Assembly (NCBI RefSeq): GCF_004000235.1
Contig: NZ_RCIO01000002.1
Coordinates: 192,179 to 256,178, forward strand
Direction of reading: 5' to 3'
Origin: Mesorhizobium sp. Z1-4
GTDB lineage: Bacteria; Pseudomonadota; Alphaproteobacteria; Rhizobiales; Rhizobiaceae
Length of the DNA: 64,000 nucleotides
The position numbers and the translations under genes were made by a program. Shown here piece by piece: positions 17,603-25,915 of this stretch. Each line of letters starts with the position of its first letter. Position 1 is the first letter of the stretch. Under the pieces are notes generated by a model. That model worked only from the letters and a program-made list of their open reading frames with translations, had not been told where the DNA came from and did no database searches.

Positions 17603-18435
17603 TGTCGGCTTTCTTGCTCATTGAACATTATCGTGTTTTGGATTGCCGCCTTATTGTAGACTCTCCCTAGGCTGAAGTCCTGGGACCCATCAGCGCCTTC
17701 TCTACCTACGTACAATCCCACAACTCGAAACTCCTGTTCCCGACCACCTTGGTATTGGCGACCTTCCTGATCGTAGAGTTCTATTGTGCGGCTGAGGACA
17801 GGGCTGCCTGATAGTCCGGGACGTCCCAGTGTATCGATTAGAAAAACAGGCGACCCATCGTGCTGAAAATGAGGTTCAGTGGCGATGGATGCCCTTTTCC
17901 ACATAGGAAAACCGTCCGGGTCAACGCGGCCGACACCCATAGGATATCCGACCACAAATACCTCTTCGCCTACCCTAGGCAAATACTGATCCGCCTCGGC
18001 CGCGTAAGCATCTCCTCTATTGTCAAAAAGTAACGTTGCTTCAGAGATATCGAGACTCGGCACGACTGCGCCGCTGCGTGAGACCTTTGACGTTACGTCG
18101 ATCACGCCGACATCCCAATCGGACCTTTCCTGCCAAACCTGCATACCATTTTCGTAAAGCTCGATAGTGAGCGCGCAGTTCTCAATAGTGTCGGTGGTTA
18201 CGCTGAAAAAGTTGGTATTGAGGTATCTGGGCAGCCACTTTCGTTGATCAAAGTGATGTGGTGCAAAGCCGGCGAGCCCTAGGAGGGCGTGTTTCGCGGT
18301 AATTAAAAAAAGATGGCCAGCAAAAGCGGCGAAAAAGCCAGTGGCCGACGCTTTCCTCCCTTCTCCATCGCCAAGGCGTAGTGGGACTACGGTCAGGCTT
18401 TCCCGTCTAATAGACTTGATTGGGAACGAGTTCAT
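17599..18435 (-). CDS. trypsin-like (S1 fold) serine protease domain protein
   Basis: A 278-residue protein with the chymotrypsin-fold triad in order: H49 in [11 protein letters not shown]106 or D108 in [11 protein letters not shown], and S209 in [12 protein letters not shown] (the GxSG-P nucleophile motif). There is no signal peptide, so it is predicted cytoplasmic, unusual for this fold outside HtrA-like or defence-associated proteins. No PDZ domain is seen. It overlaps ftsY (stop/start) and yciB by 4 bp on each side, so it was inserted neatly into an existing operon. It is more A+T rich than its neighbours, which suggests recent acquisition. Substrate unknown. Confidence 0.75.
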   Translation of the reverse strand: MNSFPIKSIRRESLTVVPLRLGDGEGRKASATGFFAAFAGHLFLITAKHALLGLAGFAPHHFDQRKWLPRYLNTNFFSVTTDTIENCALTIELYENGMQVWQERSDWDVGVIDVTSKVSRSGAVVPSLDISEATLLFDNRGDAYAAEADQYLPRVGEEVFVVGYPMGVGRVDPDGFPMWKRASIATEPHFQHDGSPVFLIDTLGRPGLSGSPVLSRTIELYDQEGRQYQGGREQEFRVVGLYVGREGADGSQDFSLGRVYNKAAIQNTIMFNEQESRQ

Positions 18436-20258
18436 ACTCCTGCGATCGCGGCGGCGAAATCGGTCGCCGAGAAGGGTTCGAGGTCGTCGACCTGTTCGCC
18501 GACGCCGATGAAATAGACCGGCAGTTTGTGCTTGGCGGCTATGGCGACAAGGATGCCGCCGCGCGCGGTGCCGTCGAGCTTTGTCATCACCAGGCCGTTG
18601 ACGCCCGCCACATTGCGGAAAATCTCGACCTGATTGAGCGCGTTCTGGCCGGTGGTCGCATCGACGGTCTGCAGCACGGTGTGCGGTGCTTCGGGATCGT
18701 GCTTGCCTAGCACGCGGACGATCTTCTCAAGCTCGTCCATCAGCTCGGTCCTGTTCTGCAGGCGGCCGGCGGTGTCGATGATGAGGACATCCGAACCGGC
18801 TTCCCTGGCCTGTTCGAAGGCATCCCAGGCGAGGCCGGCTGCGTCGGCCCCGAGCTTGGAGGAGACGACCGGCGAGCCGGTGCGCTCGCCCCAGATCTTG
18901 AGCTGCTCGATGGCGGCGGCTCGGAAGGTGTCTCCCGCGGCAAGCGTGACCGACAGGCCGCCGCCGACCAGTTTCGCCGCGAGCTTGCCGATGGTCGTGG
19001 TCTTGCCGGTGCCGTTGACGCCGACCACAAGAATGACATGCGGCTTGTGCGAGAGGTCGAGCTCCAGCGCCTGCGCGACCGGCGACAGGACTTTCTCGAT
19101 CTCGGACGCCATCACACCGCGGACTTCCGCATCGGAGACGTCACGGCCGTAGCGGCTGGCCGACAGCGTGTCGGCAATGCGCATGGCGGTTTCGGCGCCG
19201 AGGTCGGCGCGGATCAGCACGTCCTCCAGATCCTGCAGCGTGTCTTCGTCTAGCTTGCGCTTGGTGAAGACGCCGGAGATGGACGACGACAGCTCTTTCG
19301 ACGAACGCGACAGGCCGGAGCGCAGCCGTTGCAGCCACGAGGTTTTCGGCTGTTCGGGCTCGGCTGCTGGGGCGGCTTCGGCAGCGCGCTCGACCGATTT
19401 GGACACTGTGACTTTTGAGGCGGGCGAAACGCCGCTCCCTCCAGCGTCGCCGGGCTCCGCGACCTGCTCTGCCGGCGGGGAGGTGGGAGCGGTATCTGGT
19501 TGCGGCTGAGCCTTGGCTTCAACCGGCTCGGGCTTTTCCTGGCCTACATCTCCCCGGGGGGGAGAGGAGCTGTCTTTCGACGGGGCGATTTCCGGATCAG
19601 GAAGCTCAGCCAGGTCCTGCTCGATCTCGTCCAGCCGGGCATCGATAGAGGAGGCGATGTCGTCCTCAGGTTCGACCCAGGGCTCTGCCGCCTCGAGCGC
19701 GGCAGCGTCTTCGGGCGTGACGTCATCGGAAACGACGGACGCTTCATCCTCGCCCTTCGCAGGGGCGGCAGGCGTGGGCGCCTTGGGCTTTGAGACCTTG
19801 GCCTTAGGCTTGGTGGGCTTTGCCTCCGATCGCGGCTCGGCAACAGCCTCGCCGGCCTCTTCCTGCGGGGGAGAGGGGCTATCCGCAGACGGCTTTGCCT
19901 CAGGCTTGGGCGGTTTTGCCGGCTCCGAGGGAGGCGGAACCTCCGGCGCGGGCGGCTCGGGCTCCGGCTCGGGCTGTACAGGTTGCGGCTCGGGCTCAGG
20001 AGGCGCGGGGGGCGTTTCAGGCGGCTGCGGAAGTTCGACGGGCTCAGGCTGAGGCACTTCCACGGGTGCAGGCGCTGGTACTTCCGCCGGCTGCGGCGGC
20101 ACCCCGGTCGGAGCGGGCGTGGCAGCAACGCCACCCGCATCAGCGCGCGCTGCAACGTCCGAAGGGGGCGTCAGTGCCTCGGTTTCCGCCTCTGCGGGAA
20201 CTTCCTCGACCTCCTTCTTTCCGAAGGAGAAGATCTTCTTGATGAATCCGAATGCCAT
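18432..20258 (-). CDS. ftsY: signal recognition particle receptor FtsY
   Basis: A 608-residue SRP receptor that docks ribosome-SRP complexes at the inner membrane for cotranslational insertion. The C-terminal NG GTPase domain (about residues 300-608) has G1 GVNGTGKTTTIGKL near 412, DTFRAAAIEQLKIWG, the G3 region IIDTAGRLQNRTELMDEL near 491 and G4 TKLDGTARGG near 557. The N-terminal A domain (about 20-290) is very long and low in complexity, rich in Pro, Glu and Ala. It is 8 bp downstream of mtaB and probably cotranscribed with dapF-mtaB. The stop overlaps the start of the trypsin-like gene. Confidence 0.96.
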   Translation of the reverse strand: MAFGFIKKIFSFGKKEVEEVPAEAETEALTPPSDVAARADAGGVAATPAPTGVPPQPAEVPAPAPVEVPQPEPVELPQPPETPPAPPEPEPQPVQPEPEPEPPAPEVPPPSEPAKPPKPEAKPSADSPSPPQEEAGEAVAEPRSEAKPTKPKAKVSKPKAPTPAAPAKGEDEASVVSDDVTPEDAAALEAAEPWVEPEDDIASSIDARLDEIEQDLAELPDPEIAPSKDSSSPPRGDVGQEKPEPVEAKAQPQPDTAPTSPPAEQVAEPGDAGGSGVSPASKVTVSKSVERAAEAAPAAEPEQPKTSWLQRLRSGLSRSSKELSSSISGVFTKRKLDEDTLQDLEDVLIRADLGAETAMRIADTLSASRYGRDVSDAEVRGVMASEIEKVLSPVAQALELDLSHKPHVILVVGVNGTGKTTTIGKLAAKLVGGGLSVTLAAGDTFRAAAIEQLKIWGERTGSPVVSSKLGADAAGLAWDAFEQAREAGSDVLIIDTAGRLQNRTELMDELEKIVRVLGKHDPEAPHTVLQTVDATTGQNALNQVEIFRNVAGVNGLVMTKLDGTARGGILVAIAAKHKLPVYFIGVGEQVDDLEPFSATDFAAAIAGV

Positions 20259-20266
20259 CAGGGAAC

Positions 20267-21550
20267 TCAGGCGGCTGCGATTGTCTGGGTGGCGGCTATC
20301 AGGCAGTCGCCGTCATGGCCGGTGATGCGGGCTTCGACGATTTCACCGGGCTGGCCCCGGTCGACTGCCGCGAGCGTGAAATCCTCCGTGCGGCCAAGCC
20401 CCTCGCGCTCGACCAGAACGCGCTGGCTGGTGCCGGCGAGCGCCGAGAGATGGCGGGCATGGGCGGCGTCTCCGGCAGCACGCAGCCGAGCTGCGCGCTC
20501 TTTGACGATGCCGCGACCGACCTGCGGCATGCGGGCGGCGGGCGTGCCTTCGCGCGGGCTGAACGGAAAGACGTGGAGGTGGGTCAGGCCGCATTCCTCC
20601 ACGATGCGCAGCGAATTTTCGAACATCGCGTCGGTCTCGGTCGGGAAGCCGGCGATGATGTCGGCGCCGAAAACGATGTCGGACCGCAGGCTGCGGACGT
20701 CCTCGCAGAACCGGATCGTGTCGTCGCGCAGATGACGGCGCTTCATGCGCTTCAGGATCATGTCGTCGCCCGATTGCAGCGACAGATGGAGATGCGGCAT
20801 GAGGCGCGGCTCGGTGGCGATGACCTCCATAAGGTCGTCATCGGCCTCGATGGAATCGATGGAGGAAAGGCGCAGGCGTGCAAGGTCCGGCACTTGCATC
20901 AGGATCGTGCGAACCAGCTTGCCGAGACGCGGGGTACCCGGCAGTTCGGCGCCGTAGCTGGTGAGATCGACGCCCGACAGAACCACCTCCGCATAGCCGT
21001 TGCCGGCCAGCCGCGCGATCTGGTCCACCACCGCGCCCATGGGCACCGAACGGGAGTTTCCGCGGCCATAGGGGATGATGCAGAAGGTGCAGCGGTGGTC
21101 GCAGCCGTTCTGCACCTGTACGAAAGCGCGGGCGCGGCCCTCGATCGCATCGACCATGTGGGAGGCCGTCTCGCGCACCGACATGATGTCGTTGACGCGT
21201 GCCTTCTCGTAATCGTTGACGCCGAAATCGGGCAGGGCGCGGTAGTTGTGCGCGGCAAGCTTTTCCTCGTTGCCAAGAACGAGATCGACCTCGTCCATCG
21301 CGGCGAATGTGTCGGGCTCGGTCTGCGCCGCACAGCCGGTAACGACGATGCGCGCATCCGGATTTTCACGGCGCGCCTTGCGGATCGCCTGCCGGGCCTG
21401 ACGCACGGCCTCGCCGGTGACGGCGCAGGTGTTGACCACGATTGCGCCGCCCTTCAGCCCGCCAAGACCGGCGGTTTCGGCCTCGCGGCGAATGACTTCT
21501 GACTCGTAGGTGTTGAGCCGGCAGCCGAATGTGACGACGTCGAGGGGCAT
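20267..21550 (-). CDS. mtaB: tRNA (N6-threonylcarbamoyladenosine(37)-C2)-methylthiotransferase MtaB
   Basis: A 427-residue radical-SAM methylthiotransferase that converts t6A37 to ms2t6A in tRNAs. The N-terminal UPF0004 domain opens DVVTFGCRLNTYESEVIRRE with iron-sulfur cysteines (GCRLN, NTCAVT, GCAAQ); the radical SAM cluster motif is CDHRCTFCIIPYGRG; a C-terminal TRAM-like domain ends the protein. The start ATG at 21550 overlaps the dapF stop by one base (TGATG). A longer frame upstream to 21910 runs through dapF and is rejected. Order dapF-mtaB-ftsY is conserved in rhizobia. Confidence 0.95.
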   Translation of the reverse strand: MPLDVVTFGCRLNTYESEVIRREAETAGLGGLKGGAIVVNTCAVTGEAVRQARQAIRKARRENPDARIVVTGCAAQTEPDTFAAMDEVDLVLGNEEKLAAHNYRALPDFGVNDYEKARVNDIMSVRETASHMVDAIEGRARAFVQVQNGCDHRCTFCIIPYGRGNSRSVPMGAVVDQIARLAGNGYAEVVLSGVDLTSYGAELPGTPRLGKLVRTILMQVPDLARLRLSSIDSIEADDDLMEVIATEPRLMPHLHLSLQSGDDMILKRMKRRHLRDDTIRFCEDVRSLRSDIVFGADIIAGFPTETDAMFENSLRIVEECGLTHLHVFPFSPREGTPAARMPQVGRGIVKERAARLRAAGDAAHARHLSALAGTSQRVLVEREGLGRTEDFTLAAVDRGQPGEIVEARITGHDGDCLIAATQTIAAA

Positions 21551-22431
21551 CAGGCCGCGCTCTCGTTGTCGCGCTGCCAGGCGCCGGTGGCGGGGTCGAA
21601 AGTGCCGGAGAATTCCCATTCGGCGGGGCCGGTCATCATAACATGGTCGTTGGCGAGCCATTCGATGCCGAGCGGGCCGCCGGGTACATTGACGGTGACC
21701 TTGCGGCCGGTGCGGCGAGTGCGCGCCGCGCACACTGCGGCGGCGCAGGCGGCAGAACCGCAGGCCCTGGTGAGGCCGGCACCGCGCTCCCATGTGCGGA
21801 TCGCGAGTTCGGTGCCGGATACCGTATTGGCGATGGTGATGTTGGCGCGCTCGGGAAAAAGCGGATGATATTCCAGCATCGGGCCGAGACGCTCGAGGTC
21901 GTAGGACCACACGTCTTCATCGACCCAGAACACCGCGTGCGGGTTGCCCATGGAAGCGACCGAGGGCGAATGCAGAATAGGCGCATCGATCGGACCGACC
22001 TGCAACTCGATCATGCGGGTGTCGTGGAACTCTTCCGACAGCGGGATTTCCTGCCAGCCGAAACGCGGCTTGCCCATGTCGACCGAGATCAGCCCGTCGG
22101 CATGTTCCTCGGCGGTCAGGATGCCGGCAACGGTTTCGAAGGTGAAGGCGGAGCGACCGGTTTCGGCCGACAGCGCCTGAACAACGCAGCGCATGCCGTT
22201 GCCGCAGGCCTGGGCCATCGAGCCGTCGGAATTCAGGATCTCGACGTAATTTTCGGTGCCGCGCGTGCGTGGATCGTGGATGGCCATGATCTGATCGAAG
22301 CGCGTCGCCGGATCGGCATTGAGCGCGATGGCCGCAGCCGGCGAAACGCGTTCCGCGCGGCCGCGCATGTCGGCAACGATGATCTCGTTGCCGAGGCCGT
22401 TCATTTTGGCGAATTGCGCACGTTGGCTCAT
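21550..22431 (-). CDS. dapF: diaminopimelate epimerase
   Basis: A 293-residue enzyme converting LL- to meso-diaminopimelate for lysine and peptidoglycan synthesis. The two catalytic cysteines are visible in the symmetric halves: C76 in [12 protein letters not shown] and the Cys near 224 in [12 protein letters not shown]. The opening [15 protein letters not shown] is diagnostic. Length is slightly above the family norm of about 275. It heads the dapF-mtaB-ftsY minus-strand operon; the 1-base overlap with mtaB implies coupled translation. Confidence 0.96.
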   Translation of the reverse strand: MSQRAQFAKMNGLGNEIIVADMRGRAERVSPAAAIALNADPATRFDQIMAIHDPRTRGTENYVEILNSDGSMAQACGNGMRCVVQALSAETGRSAFTFETVAGILTAEEHADGLISVDMGKPRFGWQEIPLSEEFHDTRMIELQVGPIDAPILHSPSVASMGNPHAVFWVDEDVWSYDLERLGPMLEYHPLFPERANITIANTVSGTELAIRTWERGAGLTRACGSAACAAAVCAARTRRTGRKVTVNVPGGPLGIEWLANDHVMMTGPAEWEFSGTFDPATGAWQRDNESAA

Positions 22432-22492
22432 GCGGCGCTATATGGCCGAAACGACCCGCAATTACCAGTGTTGGCGGCCGGTTCGCGGGCGA

Positions 22493-22654
22493 TCAGGCGA
22501 TGGCGAACACGCCCAGCAGCATGAGCAGGAACAGCACAAGCACTATGCCGATAAGGAGTTTGGCGCCGGTCATTGCGGCGCCCGAGATCGAATTGAAGCC
22601 GAGCAGGCCAGCTACGGCGGCAACGACGAGGAGGATCAGGATCCATTTGATCAT
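22493..22654 (-). CDS. DUF1328 small membrane protein (YtjA family)
   Basis: A 53-residue hydrophobic peptide beginning MIKWILILLVVAAVAG, with two membrane helices separated by FNSISGAAMTGAK, the standard DUF1328 pattern. Function unknown; often seen as a small stress-related membrane protein. AAAGGA precedes the ATG at 22654 by about 9 nt. It lies between the MBL-fold gene (same strand) and dapF and is a separate small gene. Confidence 0.9.
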   Translation of the reverse strand: MIKWILILLVVAAVAGLLGFNSISGAAMTGAKLLIGIVLVLFLLMLLGVFAIA

Positions 22655-22710
22655 GACAAAGTCCTTTCTTCTGTTGTGCCCACTGCCCTGAAATTGCGCC
22701 TTGGCCTCCG

Positions 22711-23712
22711 TCAGCCTTCGACCAGCGGGACATCCCAGACCTCGCCTGCCCGCATGGGGCGGAAGCGCTCTTCCGGAATGCCCTTCCCGGCGAGTGCCGC
22801 CTTGAGCTTCTGGCGCGGCTCATCGATGGGCTCATCCGTAAGCTGGAAAGTGGCCCAATGATGGCCGGCAACATGCGCTGCATCGCACAGCAGCATGCCT
22901 TCGACCGCTTCTTGCGGGTTCTGATGCTGGCCTTTCATGAACCAGCGCGGCTCGTAGGCGCCGAAGGGAAGGATGGCGAGGCGGAAGCCGCCGAACTTGT
23001 CGCGGACGCGGCGGTAATTGATGCCGTCGTGAAAGCCGGTATCGCCGACATGGTAGATGCGCCCGGCCGGGGTTTCGAGCACGAAACCGGCCCACAGCGC
23101 CATGCGCCGGTCGCCCAGACCGCGCGCCGACCAGTGGTGCACCGGCTCGAAATGGATGACGGCGGCGCCGACCTCGATACGGGCGCCCCAGTCATGCGCG
23201 GAGATGCGCAGTTTCGGCAGGCGCTTTGCGAGGATCGCGTCATTGCCGAGCGGGGTCAGCACCAGCGGGTCGAAGGACTTTTGCAGCCGGTCTAGCGTGG
23301 CGATGTCCATATGGTCGTAATGATTGTGGCTGAGCAGGACGAGGTCGATCTCCGGCAGGTCCTCGAAGGCGATGCCGGGCGGTGCGACACGCTTCGGCCC
23401 GGCGAAGGAGAACGGCGAAACGCGCTCCGACCAGACCGGATCGGTGAGGATGTTCATGCCCGCTGTCTGGACCAGCATTGTGGCATGGCCGACCATCGTG
23501 ATGCGCAAGTCGGTGCCATGGACCTGTTTTTCGGGGACGGCGGCCGGAAAAGGGCTCGGCCAGCTTTCCGGCCATTTGTTGCGTTCGCCGTTAAAGCGCC
23601 ATTTCAGCAGATCGCGGAAGCGGCCCGGCGGCGTGCCACCCGGATTGAAGAAGATGCGGCCGTCGAAATGATCGCTGTCGGGCCCGGAGTAATAGCGATT
23701 GCCGGATTTCAT
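22711..23712 (-). CDS. MBL-fold metallo-hydrolase, NAPE-PLD-like
   Basis: A 333-residue metallo-beta-lactamase-fold enzyme. The zinc motif is LLSHNHYDHMD (HxHxDH), with further ligands in FEPVHHWSARG, YHVGDTGFHDG and AHVAGHHWATFQL. The extended N-terminus (SGPDSDHFDGRIFFNPGG) and the PFSFAGPKRVAPPGIAFEDLP block are those of the NAPE-phospholipase D-like/UlaG-like group, which hydrolyses phosphodiester or lactone bonds; the substrate here is unknown. The start MKSGNRYYSG at 23712 is preferred over an upstream in-frame start at 23838, which lies in the operator region of the divergent arsR. Confidence 0.88.
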   Translation of the reverse strand: MKSGNRYYSGPDSDHFDGRIFFNPGGTPPGRFRDLLKWRFNGERNKWPESWPSPFPAAVPEKQVHGTDLRITMVGHATMLVQTAGMNILTDPVWSERVSPFSFAGPKRVAPPGIAFEDLPEIDLVLLSHNHYDHMDIATLDRLQKSFDPLVLTPLGNDAILAKRLPKLRISAHDWGARIEVGAAVIHFEPVHHWSARGLGDRRMALWAGFVLETPAGRIYHVGDTGFHDGINYRRVRDKFGGFRLAILPFGAYEPRWFMKGQHQNPQEAVEGMLLCDAAHVAGHHWATFQLTDEPIDEPRQKLKAALAGKGIPEERFRPMRAGEVWDVPLVEG

Positions 23713-23802
23713 GGCGTCCTGAAGCAAGTGAGCGGTTTTGGTCGGTCGAAGATAGGCCGTCGGACGCTTGCCGCAAGGCCGCGGGCGTGCCTTCGGATAA
23801 AA

Positions 23803-23820
23803 CTTAGCAATATTGCGAAG
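23803..23820. promoter_or_regulatory. ArsR-type operator, CTTAGCAAT/ATTGCGAAG
   Basis: An 18-bp imperfect palindrome (8 of 9 pairs match, core GCAATATTGC) in the divergent gap between the MBL gene and arsR. A second inverted repeat, TTAGC-N6-GCTAA, covers the arsR start codon at 23854-23869. The pair resembles the two-site layout at 6788-6845. Confidence 0.65.
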
Positions 23821-23861
23821 TTTTGCTTGCATGACCACCGAAACAGGTGATAGTTAGCAGT

Positions 23862-24203
23862 ATGGCTAAGCATGATACCGACCTGTCGCTGCTCTTTCAC
23901 GCTCTGGCGGACCCGACCCGCCGGTCGATCCTGACGCAGCTCGCTGAAACGCCGGCGCGCGTGACGGACCTGGCCGGCCCGACGGGACTGCGGCTGCCGA
24001 CCGTGATGCGGCATCTCTCCGTACTGGAGGAGGCGGGGCTGATCGCAACATCGAAAGACGGGCGCGTGCGCACATGCGCCATCGTGCCGGAAGCATTCAG
24101 TCCGGTGCGGACATGGCTGGATGAACAGCAGGCGATCTGGGAAGCCCGCCTCGACCGGCTGGATGCATTTGTAATGAATGTGATGAAGGAGCGCGGGAAA
24201 TGA
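23862..24203 (+). CDS. ArsR/SmtB family transcriptional regulator
   Basis: A 113-residue winged-helix regulator: SLLFHALADPTRRSILTQLAETPARVTDLAGPTGLRLPTVMRHLSVLEEAGLIATSKDGRVRTCAIV, then a C-terminal helix with WLDEQQAIWEARLDRLDAFV typical of ArsR proteins paired with AHSA1 domains. The ATG at 23862 is preferred (AGGTGA about 12 nt upstream); a GTG at 23847 adds five residues. The stop overlaps the next start by 4 bp. Inverted repeats lie upstream and across the start codon, pointing to autoregulation. Confidence 0.9.
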   Translation: MAKHDTDLSLLFHALADPTRRSILTQLAETPARVTDLAGPTGLRLPTVMRHLSVLEEAGLIATSKDGRVRTCAIVPEAFSPVRTWLDEQQAIWEARLDRLDAFVMNVMKERGK

Positions 24204-25126
24204 CACAGAACCTTGCCGCCACCGAAACGCCGCTTGAGGCTGCGAACGACGGAACGAGCCGCGTTGCGACGCTGTCGTTTCAGCGCGAGATAGCCGCACC
24301 CGCCTCCGTGTTGTGGGCGGCATGGACGGCGCCGGCAGCACGGGCCGTATGGGCGGCGCCAACCCCGGCGGTCACGGTGGAGTTTCTGGAGGCCGACAGC
24401 AGAGTGGGCGGGCGCGAGGTCTCGCTGTGCAAGGTGGACGGAGAACCGGACATTCGCTGCGAATGCGGCTGGCTGGAAATGCAGCCCGAAAGATGCAGCG
24501 TGAATTACGAGGTGATATCGCGCGAAGGGGTTACGCTATCGGCAGCGCTGGTGACGGCGAATATTTCCGGCGCAGGCGACCGCAGCCGGCTGGAAGTGAC
24601 CGTGCAGCTCTCCTCGCTGGGCGAAGACATGGAAGCGGGATACCGGCAGGGGTTCGGTGCCGGGCTGGACAATCTCGCGGGTGTCGCCCAGCGCACGATG
24701 CTGCTGCAAAAGGTGATCCGTGCGCCGCGCCCGGTTGTCTGGGGTGCTTGGGTGAATAACGAGACGCTGCCGCAATGGTGGGGTCCGGAAGGTTTTTCCT
24801 GCCGCACGCAGCGGATCGACCTCAGAAGCGGCGGCGAATGGCTGTTCGACATGATCGGGCCGGACGGAACAGTTTTTCCGAACCACCATCTTTATCGCGA
24901 GGTGATTCCCGAGGAGCGTCTCGGCTACTCACTGCTTTGGGGCGAGAACGGCCCGAAACATGCCGATGCCTGGGCCTCGTTCGAGGACCAGGACGGCGCG
25001 ACGAAAGTCACGCTGGGCATGGTGTTCAGCACGGCTGCCGAATTCCAGGACGCGAAGGGGTTCGGCGCTATCGAGCTGGGGATGGAAACGCTGGGCAAGC
25101 TGGAGCGGTTCGTCGCACCGGCCTGA
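24200..25126 (+). CDS. SRPBCC protein with two AHSA1 domains
   Basis: A 308-residue protein made of two tandem AHSA1/SRPBCC domains. Domain 1 (about residues 25-165) reads FQREIAAPASVLWAAWTAPAARAVWAAP...YRQGFGAGLDNLA; domain 2 (about 170-305) reads LQKVIRAPRPVVWGAWVNNETLPQWWGPEGFSC...GSGGEWLFDMIGPDG-type sequence and ends GMETLGKLERFV. The second domain is closer to the canonical family. It overlaps the upstream arsR by 4 bp. The fusion of two domains sets it apart from the single-domain partners at 7156 and 12483. Ligand unknown. Confidence 0.9.
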   Translation: MTQNLAATETPLEAANDGTSRVATLSFQREIAAPASVLWAAWTAPAARAVWAAPTPAVTVEFLEADSRVGGREVSLCKVDGEPDIRCECGWLEMQPERCSVNYEVISREGVTLSAALVTANISGAGDRSRLEVTVQLSSLGEDMEAGYRQGFGAGLDNLAGVAQRTMLLQKVIRAPRPVVWGAWVNNETLPQWWGPEGFSCRTQRIDLRSGGEWLFDMIGPDGTVFPNHHLYREVIPEERLGYSLLWGENGPKHADAWASFEDQDGATKVTLGMVFSTAAEFQDAKGFGAIELGMETLGKLERFVAPA

Positions 25127-25149
25127 CGGGCAATTATACGTAACGCTGC

Positions 25150-25188
25150 CAAACCGTGCCGGGACCGAAGCGTCACCGGCACGGTTTG
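25150..25188. terminator. strong hairpin downstream of the arsR-SRPBCC operon
   Basis: A 13-bp perfect stem (CAAACCGTGCCGG with CCGGCACGGTTTG) around a 13-nt loop, starting 24 bp after the SRPBCC stop. There is no T-tract, so it is either a factor-assisted terminator or an mRNA-stabilising stem. Confidence 0.5.
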
Positions 25189-25229
25189 CGCAGGTCGTAA
25201 TGACGGTTGCGGTGACTTATTGCCCGCAA

Positions 25230-25244
25230 TAAACCGGGCATTAA
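25230..25244. promoter_or_regulatory. weak CtrA-type box upstream of the Omp19-like gene
   Basis: TAAA-CCGGGCA-TTAA followed by CC has the TTAA-N7-TTAA spacing with one mismatch in the first half. It is 101 bp upstream of the lipoprotein start. Such short A+T motifs arise by chance, so this is only a candidate. Confidence 0.25.
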
Positions 25245-25344
25245 CCATAAACGGCCGATTCTTCCGCAAGATCGCCATGATTGTCCGGCTTGAACGGGGC
25301 CGTGATACCAGAAATACGGGGCAGTCCCCGGAGGACAATACACA

Positions 25345-25878
25345 ATGACGAAAACTGGCATCCTCGCTCTGACGGTTGCGGCGCTGGTAATGGCGGGCTG
25401 TTCGAGCTCGCGATTTTCGTCGCTGAACACGCGCTCGCCTTCCACTGTGGCCGAACCGCTCCAGCCCGCGCCGGCAGGCACGGTGACGGCCGGACAACTG
25501 CCCCCGCCACCGGGAACGACCGACCCGACAGCATTCCCCGATGCGCCGACAGGACCTGAAAACACCATGCCGGTGGATGTTGCTTCCGCCAGCGGGCCGG
25601 AACTGACGGCCGGTGCGGTTGCGGGCGTGTGGAACGCCACCGTTTCGGGACAGGGTTGCCGCATCGCGACGCCGCAGACCAAGTTCGGCCAGGGCTTCCG
25701 TGCCGGACCGCTGCGCTGCCCCGCGCCACTCGACACAGTCAAATCGTGGAACGTGGAAGGCAAGCAGCTGGCGCTCTACGACCAGAATGGCGGGCTTCTC
25801 GCACGGCTTTATTCGACCGGATCCGAGCGCTTCGATGGCCAGACGAGCTCCGGCCTGCCGGTTTCGCTGACCCGCTAA
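25345..25878 (+). CDS. omp19: Omp19-like outer membrane lipoprotein, AprI/Inh protease-inhibitor domain
   Basis: A 177-residue lipoprotein with lipobox LVMAGC (acylated Cys19) followed by a Pro/Thr-rich linker (about residues 30-85) and a C-terminal AprI/Inh beta-barrel domain: LTAGAVAGVWNATVSGQGCRIATPQTKFGQGFRAGPLRCPAPLDTVKSWNVEGKQLALYDQNGG. The C-terminal half closely resembles my recollection of Brucella Omp19, a surface lipoprotein that inhibits proteases. Two cysteines in the domain probably form a disulfide. GGAGGA precedes the ATG by about 10 nt. It stands alone, upstream of zapE. Confidence 0.9.
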   Translation: MTKTGILALTVAALVMAGCSSSRFSSLNTRSPSTVAEPLQPAPAGTVTAGQLPPPPGTTDPTAFPDAPTGPENTMPVDVASASGPELTAGAVAGVWNATVSGQGCRIATPQTKFGQGFRAGPLRCPAPLDTVKSWNVEGKQLALYDQNGGLLARLYSTGSERFDGQTSSGLPVSLTR

Positions 25879-25915
25879 CGCGTCCGTCCGGGAGGACACA
25901 GGGGAGGGGCACGCC

